64,000 bases of DNA from Juglans regia (lineage: Eukaryota > Streptophyta > Magnoliopsida > Fagales > Juglandaceae): NCBI RefSeq assembly GCF_001411555.2, contig NC_049912.1:19514341-19578340 (forward strand), given 5' to 3'. The translations under genes were made by a program, and so were the position numbers. Below are positions 11,403-22,019 of this stretch, in pieces. Numbering within the stretch: position 1 is the first letter of the stretch; each line of letters begins with the position of its first letter. The notes beneath the pieces are model-generated. The model ran no database searches, was not told where the DNA came from, and was given only the letters and a program-made list of their open reading frames with translations.

Positions 11403-12504
11403 GATGTGTCAAAACAAGAAAGAAAAATAATGGCAAACTGCAATGTCCTTTTGCCTTGTAAAACCATCTCTAACTAATTAGTTTTAGAGATTCTTGAAAA
11501 CTCAACTCCTATGTTCGAGGGACCAAGAATAGAAGAATAATTCACTCCTGATCTGCCTATTTCGACATAGAAGTGCCATGCCCTTGGGGAAGACTTATAA
11601 TATAGATGAATAAATTTCAAAAGCCACCCTTTAAATTTTTACTAATTTCCATTTCAGAGGATGAGTTTTTTCCTTCAGCTGCTTAAAAATCATGAAATTT
11701 ATTCCGTTTTTCACAACAGTAAATGTGTCCTGAACAACATGCTCTCTTTTTCTCTCTCACAAATACAGGACATTTGTTAGGTTCCACAATCTCATTGAAA
11801 AGCTACAAATTTTGTGGATTACACCAAATCTATACCTTTAAGTACAGCTAGAACCCAATGTTCACTCACTTATTCATAAACTAAAATATTTTAATGGGCT
11901 GCATGCACCAAATCATTCACTTTTAAACTACGGCTACCCCACCACCCACCTCTCTCTGATTTCTACTAGTGAATGTCATGCCTTTTTTTTATTGACCCAT
12001 TGAGGATTAACTGTCAATTTTGATTCCAATCTGTCCTTGAAAGAACCACTTTCAGAGGAGAGCCTATAGATATCCCTCGTGTCTTTATCCATTATCTTGT
12101 AAGTTGTAACTACTTCCATGAAAGAGCCTATGAGAACATGCTCGGTGTCCACTAAACATTATTAAACGTTATGTGATTAGCAGCTGAAGGATAAATCAAA
12201 TGGTAGCTCCAGAGCTCTTTAAGGACTGGGATGATGTATCTAAAGGACCGCCATGAAGTTTTCTTAGTGCATTTCTCCCTACCCTACAATAAGCCTATAA
12301 TAAAAGGCCCTTTTCCTAGAGTGTTCTTTATCTTCAAATTCGTCTCTCGACAGCTTAGGTTTGACTGTTTTTACTTCTACCTGTACCTTCCATCACATGC
12401 TACCAATTACCACCATATCTTTTCAGTACCATGTATCATTTCTACATGATGGGATTGCTTGCATCATCAACTACCATATCGAAGAAATCACTTTTATAAT
12501 ATTT
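11403..12504. other. Spacer, no gene seen
   Basis: No frame longer than 72 codons and no recognised motif. The 12231-12449 frame starts with ATG-ATG but shows no family features. Confidence 0.4.
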
Positions 12505-12722
12505 GTTTAAGATTTCATTTGTTTATACAGATGAAATAAGATGAAATTAGTTGAAAATTAAATAAAATATTATTAAAATATATATTTTTAATATTATTTT
12601 AATTTTAAAATTTGAAAAAATTAAATTATTTATTTTATTTTATATAAAAATTCGAGAAAATTATAATAATTAAATGATATGAGATGAGATGAAAATTTTT
12701 ATGAAAATGAATAAAGCCAACT
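12505..12722. repeat. TTTGG-ended MITE family copy
   Basis: Core ATTAAATAAAATATTATTAAAATAT and a right part with AATGAGATGAGATG-like sequence near 12675. Both ends are blurred. Confidence 0.5.
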
Positions 12723-12897
12723 GCCGTCTCTCCTTCTCCGGTCACTATATTTGAAATACCTGACTTGAATTGGGGTTGATCACACACACTCTAAATGTTG
12801 ATTACGTTTATAGATGATCATACAATCTAGTTCGTAGAGAATTTAACCTGGGCGTTCAAAAAATGAGTAATGCTACTCATCATTTAAATTATCATCA

Positions 12898-13008
12898 TCT
12901 TCTCATCATTTCATGATGTGGTATTAGATGATTGAAGACTATTTATTATATTTACTTGTAAATCTATCATTTAATATCACATCATGAGAGAAATAATGAT
13001 GAATAGAA
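12898..13008. repeat. Foldback MITE
   Basis: CATCATTTCATGATGTGGTA (12898) pairs with ATATCACATCATGAG near 12980, giving an inverted repeat of about 28 bp each side around a 50-bp loop. It is non-coding. Outer limits are uncertain. Confidence 0.5.
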
Positions 13009-13015
13009 TTAACAT

Positions 13016-13867
13016 TTATATTCTAAATCATTACAGAATCTAAATTGTAGTATTTCCTAGTGGTTTATATATACGTGTACGTATAAAGTCTCTTTGGTTA
13101 CAATTCTCTGTGGACAGTCTATGTCGCAGGTTTACTCGCGGGAATCAAAGCTTTTTTTGGACGATAAGAAACAGCACTCGCCCAGATTATTGACCAGATT
13201 GGGATCATCAAATCCATCACGGACAAGTATAACGTGGTTCACATGTCTCTGCCAGTAAGCCTCCCGAGATATAACATATAAATGGACTTAATACAGCTTC
13301 ACTTGACTTTAAAAAGGAGATGTGCCAAAAGGCCACTTTAGCAAAGTAGATGTTTGTCATTAGGAGTTAAATCAACAAGACACGTGTCAGGACAGGAAAG
13401 TTCCTAATGAAATCACTTCAACTTCGGCCAGCTTTGGATTCTCGATTTCGGCCCATTCCGGTCCGCAAACTACACACCCGAAAAACCTATTTGTGGCCCA
13501 AAAGGAAGCTCAATAAATGGATACCAGGAATGGTTAAGGTTACATGATGTCTAGGTGAAACATCTCCAAATAGCTGTTTTAGCCAAGTGGAAAAGGACAT
13601 CCTCAGAGGGAAGTGGAGAAACTTTTGTGGAGTTACAAGAGTTGAGGCAGATAGCTGTTTTAGTAACAATATGCTAGACAGCTCATCTTTTATGAAAGGT
13701 GAACTCAAGGATTAAGAGGGTGCTAGCATATATCCAATACAAGATTGCCCGGGACGGCAAAGATAGCAGAGCAATTACAAGAGTCGTGAAAAACAGGCTT
13801 CTAGTTGAGGCAGCTAACTTATAGTGGTGTTTTTTTTTTTCATACTTCTTTCCGCCAGAAAAAATAA
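13016..13867. other. Spacer with an unassigned coding-like stretch
   Basis: The plus-strand frame at about 13170-13270 reads QIIDQIGIIKSITDKYNVV with even amino-acid composition, but a stop lies just upstream, no ATG is available and I cannot place the family. It could be an orphan exon or chance. The remainder shows no signal. Confidence 0.3.
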
Positions 13868-14075
13868 GGTGCGGTTGGGATAATGAGATGAGATGAGAAA
13901 ATTTTAAATAAAAGATGAAAGTTGAATAAAATATTATTAGAATATTATTTTTTAATATTATTATTATTTTAAGATTTAAAAAAATTGAATTGTTTATAAT
14001 ATTTTGTATGAGAATTTAAAAAAATTATAATAATGAGATGAGATGAAATACTTTCACTATCCAAACTGTATATAA
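13868..14075. repeat. TTTGG-ended MITE family, near-complete copy
   Basis: Left end GTGCGGTTGGGATAATGAG, right end ACTTTCACTATCCAAACTG; the reverse complement of the latter starts CAGTTTGGATAGTG, so the ends are inverted. About 208 bp, A/T-rich centre with ATATTATTTTTTAATATT. A good reference copy for defining the family. Confidence 0.6.
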
Positions 14076-14394
14076 GATCTTAATAATAAAAGGCGACTGA
14101 AGAAGTATTTATAGCCTCAAAGAGACATCACAAAGAACAAGGTATTCTAGAATACACCCGATCAGATTTTTGCAAATCAAGATGATAGCTTATCTGATAC
14201 CTCGAACATCAAAGGGCTGGTTACATTAAGATATAGGGCTTTCTGTATGTGTATGTGTTATTATCTCTTCTTCGTAACTTAATTGCATCTTCTCAAACAA
14301 AATTTGGGAGCTACAGCCTACGGTGTTTAAATAAGAAAGGTCCTACAGTTTCCTCACATCCACAAATATCTCTTGGTGAGCATGTCATATAATT

Positions 14395-14515
14395 TCCCCT
14401 CCATTGTATGTAACTACTCATCTCATCTAATTTCAACTAATAATCTCACTACTATTCACAAATCATCTTAATTCATCTCATCTCATCTTACCATCCAAAC
14501 AAACTCTAAATATTT
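14395..14515. repeat. TTTGG-ended MITE family, short deleted copy
   Basis: Carries CATCTCATCTAATTTCAAC on the left and CATCTTACCATCCAAACAAA on the right, with the A/T centre deleted. Confidence 0.5.
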
Positions 14516-14970
14516 ATCAACACCACACGCAAAATAGCTACTTCAAGAAAACCTAGAGGTTCATTTCCAGTGTATGTCACCATCGGGGGCCATGGCAATA
14601 GAGCTTGAATTTGTAAATTCCATAGAAATAGTTCAATGAGTTTAGAATCAATATGAAAAAATATAATTTGAACAGTTCATATGACCAGTTAGTCTAGAAA
14701 TTTCTTCATGTGTACTGCATAAACCATTTGAAACGATGTAAATTCTCTTGATCACACAGGCATATCATAATATTCAATTTTGTGAGATAGTGCTCAACCA
14801 AATCACTTCAAATTACACCCGTGGTCAATGCAGGAGGACTGTACAATTCTTTGCACTCTCATGTAGAAAATAATACGGAGTAAAATGAAGATGCAAAGCA
14901 TCTCATATTGGAGCAAAATTAGACCTAGAATGCTAAACGACAAAAGCTCTTACCACTTGTAGTTTTTGGC
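14516..14970. other. 3' flank of the membrane-protein gene
   Basis: Lies downstream of the minus-strand frame ending at 14971, so it should include its 3' UTR. I did not find a decisive poly(A) signal. Confidence 0.4.
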
Positions 14971-15399
14971 TCAAGTTGGAAGAGGTCCTCTGAAAGAGTT
15001 TTGAACCGCTGAACCGAAGAAGAAAGCTACTGCCACTGCAAGGATCCACAAGAAGAAACAGAGGAGAACTATTTGAATTTTCATCAAAATGAGTTCGCCA
15101 ATGTGGTCTTTCTCTTCTGGATGAGGGTAGAACTCGCCAATAACAATCTCAATTAGGGCATCCATAATCCTCTTAGATCGAGGATCTGTACCTGCAGACT
15201 TCAGGACCCGAGATCGACTTCTTTTGAGAAAATTGATTGCAGTCTCTACCTCTACATAACTGATCTTCGAACCACCTGATTCGAAGGTTCCATACTGGTG
15301 TCCCGGTTCGTCCATTTCAGCTGTGACCGTGGAGGATGGAGTATGGTCAGAAGCAAACAGTGATTCTGATGAAGCAGAAAGAGCCGGACTCGCCGCCAT
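14971..15399 (-). CDS. Small protein with one C-terminal membrane segment (unknown family)
   Basis: ATG at 15399 opens a 142-aa frame; the codon before it is TTG, and a stop lies a few codons further up. Residues 1-45 are Ser/Thr/Ala-rich and probably disordered. Residues 46-102 form a charged, helix-prone stretch (VETAINFLKRSRSRVLK, DPRSKRIMDALIEIVIGEF). Residues 107-128 are a strongly hydrophobic segment (KIQIVLLCFFLWILAVAVAFF) followed by only about 14 residues, so a tail-anchored or single-pass topology with the N-terminus in the cytosol is likely. On the minus strand the ATG is preceded by a pyrimidine run ending TTTAG, a good 3' splice site, so the gene has at least one upstream exon; it may be non-coding. 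I do not recognise the family. Confidence 0.65.
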   Translation of the reverse strand: MAASPALSASSESLFASDHTPSSTVTAEMDEPGHQYGTFESGGSKISYVEVETAINFLKRSRSRVLKSAGTDPRSKRIMDALIEIVIGEFYPHPEEKDHIGELILMKIQIVLLCFFLWILAVAVAFFFGSAVQNSFRGPLPT

Positions 15400-16160
15400 C
15401 AAGAAGCTCTAAAGAAAAGAGGCAGGATTCAGAAACAGATTGCTTAATCAATCAAGTACATTATGTGAGAATTTTCATTTCATTTCTATGTCCTAAGTTT
15501 TTTAAGGAACAAAACGGTGCAATTTAATATGGACTGAAAGAAAGCTTACATACTGCATCAGCATATTGATCGTTCGCAATGATTAAAATCAATACAATTT
15601 TGAAAGAAGAAGAATGATTGTGTATGTTAAACAACATTTGCACCTTTCATTTCGCAGAAAACCAATAACTTAAAAAAAAATAAAAAAAATCACATAACGC
15701 CATTTTCTGGTTTCTTTTCTTCAGAGAATTGAGATAATTTAGAGAAATTAAAAGCATCAAAACGCTCATTACAGACGGCGATAAATATAGAACCAGGATG
15801 AAATTAGATCCGGATTTACTTCTGAGATTTCTCTAAAGTGATCAGTGTCGGCGATCTCAGAAACTGAAAATAAATCTTCCGGTTCCTTTGGTGATTCTGT
15901 AACATCTTCGGAAAGGGATGTAAATGCAGAGTTCAAGCTCTTCTTCGCGATCTTGAGAAGAAGAAGAAGAAGAATGAGAAATCGAAATCGGATGCGGCGG
16001 AGAGGAACGCACAAATTAGAAAATAAGAGCTTAGATTTGGTGCCTTTCGTATCTTCTTCGACGAGAAGTCCTTGGTTCTTCGATCCAAGAGCTCTGAGGA
16101 ACGGGCCTGTTCCTTCCGGGGAGTTGGGTGCTCCTTCATTTCGCTCTATTTCGCGCGGAA
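15400..16160 (-). promoter_or_regulatory. Upstream exon(s), intron and promoter of the membrane-protein gene
   Basis: A minus-strand 5' splice site AGTAT|GTAAGC near 15547 could pair with the acceptor at about 15411, a short intron of roughly 135 bp. Further up, 15955-15975 is CTT-repeat-rich on the transcribed strand, as in plant leaders. Frames on both strands between 15769 and 16168 (up to 107 codons) overlap each other and are more likely leader sequence or uORFs than proteins; only the minus frame at 16139 starts with ATG. Confidence 0.4.
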
Positions 16161-16992
16161 ACTTTTGAATTTCAATTCTTTTACGTGTCGGGAATATGAA
16201 AATACGTATATAAAAATAAAACGTTAGTCTGCAAACAAATTTAAAATTTTACTTAAAAAATTGCGACATATTATAATGTAATATATTAAGGGTTATTCTA
16301 TACATCAGTCACTGTTCACTAACACTTAACAATTTTTTTTTTCTCCTTGCCTGAATGAAACATGTGTTTTGGGTTTCAAAAATTTTCAGGTATTTCTTCA
16401 CTGTTGCTCAGTCAATCTCTTGTGTTTCTCTGCCAATCTCCTGTGCTTCTATGAATTTGTGTTTTTTTTTTAATATAGAAAATAGACATCATTTCATTTC
16501 ATAAAAGAAGTTACATTTGTGACTCAAGTTACAAGTCAAACTAACATCTGTTATAAGCTTCTCCGTACACAAATATATTTGCGATGGGCATTGTCTGAAC
16601 TTCAAAAAACTCTCAAAAGAGAATATCAATCTTTGTATAAAACAGAGGTAAAAACAACCCGCATCCAAACTCCATCCTCCAAAGGAGGAGAAGTGAACAC
16701 CACATCCATCCTTCTAACTGGAGGAGGGAGGAACCAACACTGCTATGAGCATAAGTCCAATAGCCTATTTCATTTATTTTCCTACAAAACAAAACCAGCA
16801 AACAAACACCAACAAAACACACTGACATAAAGTTGGAAATACAAAAATCGAAAACAACAAACACCAACAAACAATAATCAAAAAAAGGAAACAGTGGTGG
16901 TGTGTGAATGACACATGCCACTCTGGGAAGAAGTTGTTTGGTCAGTCAAGACAGTGCCGGAGTCACTGGACCCTGAGCTGCCGCGCATGGCA
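16161..16992. other. Spacer with a possible LINE 3' tail
   Basis: A T-run at about 16460-16470 followed by AATATAGAAAATAGACATC resembles the poly(A)-tail end of a minus-strand retroposon, like 28392, but no RNase H peptide was found upstream (16500-16920). Overlapping frames at 16519-16921 are not convincing. Confidence 0.3.
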
Positions 16993-17072
16993 TCAACGAA
17001 AATAATATTAAAATAATATTTTTTAATATTATTATTGTTTTGAAATTTGAAAAAATTGTAATGATAAGATGA
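16993..17072. repeat. TTTGG-ended MITE family, fragment
   Basis: Holds the core AATATTATTTTTTAATATTA and TTGAAAAAATTGTAATGAT followed by AAGATGAGA, so only the right half remains. Confidence 0.45.
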
Positions 17073-17107
17073 GAAGCCAAAGTTTGAATTTACAGAAGTA
17101 CTGTTTG

Positions 17108-17197
17108 GTGGATCTATACTCCATTGTAATGAATTCTACCAAGTCAGAAGCCGTGGATCTATACTCCATTGTAATGAATTCTACCGAGTCAGAAGCC
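17108..17197. repeat. 45-bp tandem duplication
   Basis: Two adjacent 45-base units starting GTGGATCTATACTCCATTG differ at one base (AAG versus GAG). The length preserves frame, giving VDLYSIVMNST twice in the plus frame, but the enclosing 71-codon frame is otherwise unrecognisable. Confidence 0.85.
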
Positions 17198-18060
17198 AAA
17201 ATTATAATGGGAAAACAAATTCTCCATTTGCAACAAGAACCTTCCGGGTGGGGGAGGAAAAGCAGAACCCCAATGGGCTTTTGACTTGTTTCCCTTATGA
17301 TCAGAAGAGAGATAAATCAATCTACTATAAAAACATTTCTGAAGCTAGCTGCTACTCCACTAAACACTTATCACCCGATTCTATTGCACTTCTTGGGCTT
17401 TAAGGGAAGATATTATGGTAGAAAGATATTTATGAAACTTCTTTTCTTCAAGCAACTGAACACAAATATTCACACCAGAGTCAACACTCCCAAATCTATC
17501 TTGCATAAAGATAACATCATTTAGAACTACTTGTAGTTCAAGTCAGATAAGACAAACCACTTGCCTGAATAATTTTTTCATATTTATTTTCACAACCCAA
17601 TCTTAAGTATTGCACGGGCGGACAATGATGTACGTGGGGAGGAAGGCACGAGGAGACGAAGGAGTTGCACACATTCGATTGATTTTGGGATTTTGGCTCA
17701 CATTGGGTTTCATAGAGAGAAGCGGCTGAGGAGATTAGTGCTCGCGGATAATCAAGTCTCTGGCAGGCTAGGGATGAAGGCACAAAAGATTCACAGAGAA
17801 GAGGAGACAAATCCCATCAGGGAGGATGACGCGAAAGGGATGATGTTGGCGCGAGAAAGAAGAGCCGGTTCATTTGTTAGTGAATCCGGTTTGACACATC
17901 AGGTGTGGGATGTAAATTAGATAAACTAGCTGATGAGAAGAATTTCTCATATATTAAATTTATTTTAAGATAAAAAGAATTTTATAGCTTAATGAGTTCC
18001 ATTAAATCACGTTAGTGTATAAACTTCATTATATAAAATTTGTGTGCAAACCAAATGCTA
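17198..18060. other. Spacer, no gene identified
   Basis: The 17600-17920 stretch is GC-richer with frames on both strands (75-90 codons) but no domain I recognise. The rest is AT-rich. Confidence 0.35.
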
Positions 18061-18064
18061 TAGA

Positions 18065-18690
18065 AATTGTAATATATTGGATGCTCAACTTGGGCCTAGA
18101 CCTTCTTTCATCAGGAGGAGCTTTATCTCAGCTATGGAACTAGTCAAAGAAGGCTTGTTGTGGAGAGTAGGGAATGGCTCTCAGATTAGAATCTGCGGGA
18201 CAAAATGGATTCTAATACCTGCTTCTTATATTGTTCAGTCCCCTATAAAGGTGTTAGATGAGAATGCCACAGTTAGAGAGTTGTTGGATACTGATATGGA
18301 GATTGTGATAGAAGTTTGGTTTACTAGATCTTTAACCAACAAGAGGCAGACACGATTTGCAGTACTATTCCTCTTAGTAGGGTAGGTTCAGCAGATAAGA
18401 TAGTTTGGAGGCCTTCAAAAAGTGGAGAATTTAGTGTTAAAACTGCCTATCATCTGGAAATGGAGAGGATAAGGAAAGAACAAGGAGAAACTTCAGCATG
18501 ATCAACTAAGGAGTCAGCCTGGAAGATTTTATTGAATTTAAAAGTGCCAGGATTTGTGAAGCATTTCATTTGATTGCGGAGACTAATAGATCGACGTAAT
18601 AGAGAAGTGGCGTACATGATAGATGGCTGTAGGCGGAATATGGTTGGAGATCATAGATCGAATGTTTTTACTTTTGGACAAAAATAATCA
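18065..18690 (+). pseudogene. LINE ORF2 fragment (region between RT and RNase H)
   Basis: The plus frame reads LGPRPSFIRRSFISAMELV, then EGLLWRVGNGSQIRICGTKW, the conserved segment after the reverse transcriptase of plant LINEs. After a frame change come KIVWRPSKSGEFSVKTAYHL and AWKILLNLKVPGFVKHFI, the zf-RVT region. Stops (for example after GETSA and after KHFI) and the missing RT and tail show a dead internal fragment. Confidence 0.75.
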
Positions 18691-19552
18691 GAACAGCTGA
18701 GGAAACTTATATGATGAGAGATGAGATCAACAAAACACGACTAGAAAACATGCTCGGAACAGCAAATAATTCAGTCAAACATGAATTAGGAGCTAATTAA
18801 CGGTGCGGTTGAATTAATGTAGGCATCAGGCCGGGCCCGGATCAGGAAGGGATCATTAGCTTATACCTTGAAATTATTGATCTTAATTTAAATTTAAGTG
18901 GAGGGTCCTGACAATATTGCTAATTAATTTATGTTGAATTATTCTTTGAAATCTTCGTCGACGCGAATCATGAGACCACTTGAAAATTTTCCAAACAGTA
19001 GTAGTACAATATTGTTTGAAAAAGAAAAGCACTGAATAATATTGTTGTACATTATACATACGTATGTATAATATAATATATATATATATAAATATAATAT
19101 GTATGTATATCTATTCTATTATAATAAGTGGCTATTTAACTGCTACGTATAGTAATTTTTTCTTATTTTTCTGTTAAATTTTCTTGTTTTCCCGTTTATA
19201 TTGTAATTAAGTCTGTTACTTGTAATTAAGTCTATTACTTACCCTTCTAGTGCACCCATTATTGAGACCAACCATGCAACGAAGACGTCCATACTCAACA
19301 AGAGTGGAGGAGTGGTGCAAAGAACTGGGAGGTGGAGAAGATTTCTTCGGATGGGTGGCAGTTGAATACTGAGAGAGAGAGTGATGTGAGAGAGACCAAC
19401 TAATGAAAGAGAGAGAGATTACAGGAAGAAAGAAAGCACGACATGAGGGAGAGAGGGAACTCACCATGAGATTGTGAGAGGCATGCGACAGAGATAAGTG
19501 ACGGTGGCAAGTGGCTGAACAACAAAGAAACATAGAGTGTTGAGTGAGAGAG

Positions 19553-19555
<3 letters not shown>
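18691..19555. other. Spacer; contains one arm of a local duplication
   Basis: 18945-18985 (GAATCATGAGACCACTTGAA) is repeated at about 27002-27042. A (TA)n tract lies at about 19076-19100. No gene is supported. Confidence 0.4.

Positions 19556-19590
<35 letters not shown>
19556..19590. repeat. (GA)n microsatellite
   Basis: About 35 bases of uninterrupted GAGAGA. It gives rise to the Ser-Leu repeats of the minus frame at 19461-19715. Confidence 0.85.
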
Positions 19591-19593
<3 letters not shown>

Positions 19594-19608
19594 GCTTTGG
19601 GTGGCCGA

Positions 19609-19864
19609 AACTTACCCAATGAAGGAAGAAGAAGTAGCGGCATCGTGTGATGGAGGTTGAGTTTATGGTACATCCAAGCTCGGCTAAGAACGTCGGCCAA
19701 CAAGTTTGAAATCAACGGAGGCCGATCTCAACGTGAAGCCTCCCAATGAAGGAAGAAGAAGCAGCGGCACAGCGCGACGGAGGTGGAGTTTATGGTACTT
19801 CCAAGCTCGGCTAAGAATGTCGGCCAACAAGTTTGAAATCAACGGAGGCCGATCTCAACGTGAA
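19609..19864. repeat. Two-copy 127-bp tandem duplication
   Basis: Each unit runs from about CCCAATGAAGGAAGAAGAAG to GCCGATCTCAACGTGAAG (first unit to about 19735, second to about 19863), with roughly ten differences. Both contain the frame MKSTEADLNVK beginning at a TTG. Possibly a remnant of a repetitive non-coding element. Confidence 0.75.
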
Positions 19865-20660
19865 GGCTATGATGGAACTAGCAAGCGATAGTTTGCTATG
19901 TTTCGGGAGTGGGAATACAGGGGATAATGCTACCCACTGCCAAGGCTCCTCCACACAGCTGCCACAACGTTGCCTTACCATTCTGAAACCCAGCCACAGC
20001 CTCCCTTTAACACCCAAAAACCACCTCTGTTCTGCTTTTAAAAAAAAGTCTCCCACCGTGCTCCCCTTCGTCGGCCTCTCACTAGGTGTTGCACCTTGCG
20101 TCACCTCCACCTGCACGGAAGCTGCCGCCGAGTACTGTGTGTCACTCCAACAACTTTCCTCTCGATAAGCCATTGCTGAACTCCTCCATTACTTTATGAA
20201 CATATTGTAATTACTTTGTATATTTATTTAATTACTTTATGCTTGGACGTTAAAATCTTGGTTATGCGTTCTTTGAGTGTGATGGTAGTATTTATTGTGG
20301 TGGCAATGATGCTATTTTTATTTCTCTATGTTATTCTAATGTATCTTGACTTTAATTTTGAACTAATCTTTTTGCTTTCTAATGTGTCCAAATATGTAAT
20401 TATTATACTTACCGACCTATCATTATCCAAAGATATTTGCTAAAGTTTGATTTCTTTTCTTTTTTTCTTTTTTTTTTTCTCTCTCTATGCATTAAATTAT
20501 TCATTAATGAAGTTTTTTTTTTTTTAAAAAAAACTAAATTATTTGTGTAAAATTCCTGTTTAACCCAACTAGGCAAACGTGCTTCGTGCTCCTGACCTAG
20601 TGTATATAATATATCCATATGTATGTTTAAATTAAGCACTATACATTCATCCAACGTACG
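19865..20660. other. Spacer, no gene identified
   Basis: 19920-20170 is GC-rich, with overlapping frames on both strands (111 and 120 codons) and no family match that I can see. From 20200 it is AT-rich. Confidence 0.35.
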
Positions 20661-20664
20661 ATTC

Positions 20665-20767
20665 CTAATTTGAAGATTAACCTGCCCACCAATTAAATCA
20701 CGATTATATATCCATGATTAATTATCAAACCATAGAATATTAATAATATCGAAAAGCTTGACAATCA

Positions 20768-20804
<37 letters not shown>

Positions 20805-21315
20805 ATTCAGTGAAATTAATAACTTCTTTGGTGGATATGATCATAAATAGCTAGGTTAATTGTTTCCAAAATGATGGCCGCCATGGTGCAATAATTGTGG
20901 CAAGTGGCCGCAAGCCACGTGGTACCATAATTATTACTATAAAAAAATTGCTTAATTGTGGCTAGTTATTTCTTGTAAAAATGACTATATATATTTTTTT
21001 TTTATCAAAATGAGTTTATTTTCATTGTAAATAGTCATTCTTATCGTAAATAATCCTTCATAAATATTCATTTTTCTTGTAGTTTAATTACTTTCTTAGT
21101 GCTTTTTGACTTTATTGTATCACCCTATTAAGATTAAGATACGAATAGTTAGCTAGGAGATGATCTTGATCTATATATATTGTCACCTTTGGCATTAATT
21201 CTTCATAAACATCTCCTACCCCAAAAGGCTAGGCTAGTTGCAGGTTTGTAATAATCATAGTAGTATTGTAATAATATCAGGATCTCGATCGTGCGTACCC
21301 AGATCATTGATTGTC
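20665..21315 (+). promoter_or_regulatory. Promoter of peptide gene 1, homologous to that of peptide gene 2
   Basis: Blocks here match blocks upstream of 38484: ATTAATTATCAAACCATAGAA (20710) with ATTAATTATTAAACCGTAGAA (38040); TTACTTTCTTAGTGCTT (21088) with TTACTTTTTCAGTGCTT; and the TATA box plus CACCTTTG (21172-21190 against 38199-38216). Between the blocks, copy 1 has gained a (TA)n tract at 20770-20801, a perfect palindromic G-box CCACGTGG at 20915-20922, and a MITE at 20931-21082. Confidence 0.6.
20931..21082. repeat. Small CACTA-like MITE, copy 2, in the promoter of peptide gene 1
   Basis: Related to 421-569 over its whole length and ends TTTTTCTTGTAGT. It is absent from the homologous promoter of peptide gene 2, so it inserted after the duplication, about 90 bp upstream of the TATA box. 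Confidence 0.5.
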
Positions 21316-21759
21316 ATGATCATCATGAAAGCCCTAGTATTTCATGTTCTGATCTTTGTTGCAATCATCCTCTTGATCTTTGCATCTGATCTGCAAGCTG
21401 CCAATGAAGAAAGGGTGCTCCCAGTAGTACTGAAGGAAGGTAGGCAGAAGCCCAACCGTCGTCTCCTGACCGAAGCGAGTAGTACTACTGCTCTTCCTGA
21501 TCAAACGGGCAACGCTGGTGCTAACAGCAGTACAAAAGACGAAACTTCCAACAACGTTAGCGCAGTAAACAATGAAACTGGGGCAGCCGATCACAGCGAA
21601 GAAGAAGAACCAAACCCAGCCTATAAGAAAAATGGAAGTGTTCCTGCATCATCCACTACTGAAAGTAGTCGCCGTAATGGCAACTGTAACGGCCTTGAAG
21701 ATCGAGATGAAAGACATGCTAAAGCTAGTAAGACAATATGCATCATTATACACAAATGA
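21316..21759 (+). CDS. Secreted peptide precursor, paralogue 1
   Basis: First in-frame ATG at 21316 gives 147 aa; the second, at 21325, gives 144 aa and matches the start of paralogue 2 (MKALV/MKTLV). A signal peptide follows (LIFVAIILLIFASDLQA) with likely cleavage after it. The mature part is acidic and Ser/Asn/Thr-rich, with PNRRLL soon after the signal, several Asn-x-Ser/Thr sites, then NPAYKKNG and a C-terminal block with two cysteines around EDRDERH (17 residues between them). Paralogue 2 keeps the signal, NRRLL, NP-x-Y and Cys...DERH...Cys while the centre has changed length, the pattern expected of a prepropeptide whose active part is the C-terminus. I do not recognise the family; two-Cys phytocytokines such as SCREW/CTNIP are worth comparing but are not claimed. 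A TATA box sits at 21172. Confidence 0.65.
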   Translation: MIIMKALVFHVLIFVAIILLIFASDLQAANEERVLPVVLKEGRQKPNRRLLTEASSTTALPDQTGNAGANSSTKDETSNNVSAVNNETGAADHSEEEEPNPAYKKNGSVPASSTTESSRRNGNCNGLEDRDERHAKASKTICIIIHK

Positions 21760-21975
21760 ACCAAAGGCAGCTTATTAAGAGGACTCGTGTGTCATGCTGC
21801 ACGTTGTATATAGTAGATATACTCGAGATAAGCTAGCATATATGGCGAATGTTAATTAGTTTCACGACGATCATGAAGTAGTCGATATGTATATATACAG
21901 TACATATGTGTACGCTATATTCTAGCTGATCTGTGTATGTGCGACGGTTTTGGTTAATTTCTGGGTTGTAAGAAA

Positions 21976-22019
<44 letters not shown>

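Noticed and set aside
13170..13270. QIIDQIGIIKSITDKYNVV peptide as an exon
   Set aside because: Looks protein-like, but an upstream stop, no ATG and no recognised family; left as unassigned.
15769..16168. Possible protein-coding genes on either strand
   Set aside because: Overlapping frames on both strands; one lacks ATG; better explained as leader or promoter of the minus-strand gene at 14971-15399.
19811..20173. Opposing 111- and 120-codon frames
   Set aside because: They overlap almost completely on opposite strands in sequence next to tandem duplications; neither shows a family signature.
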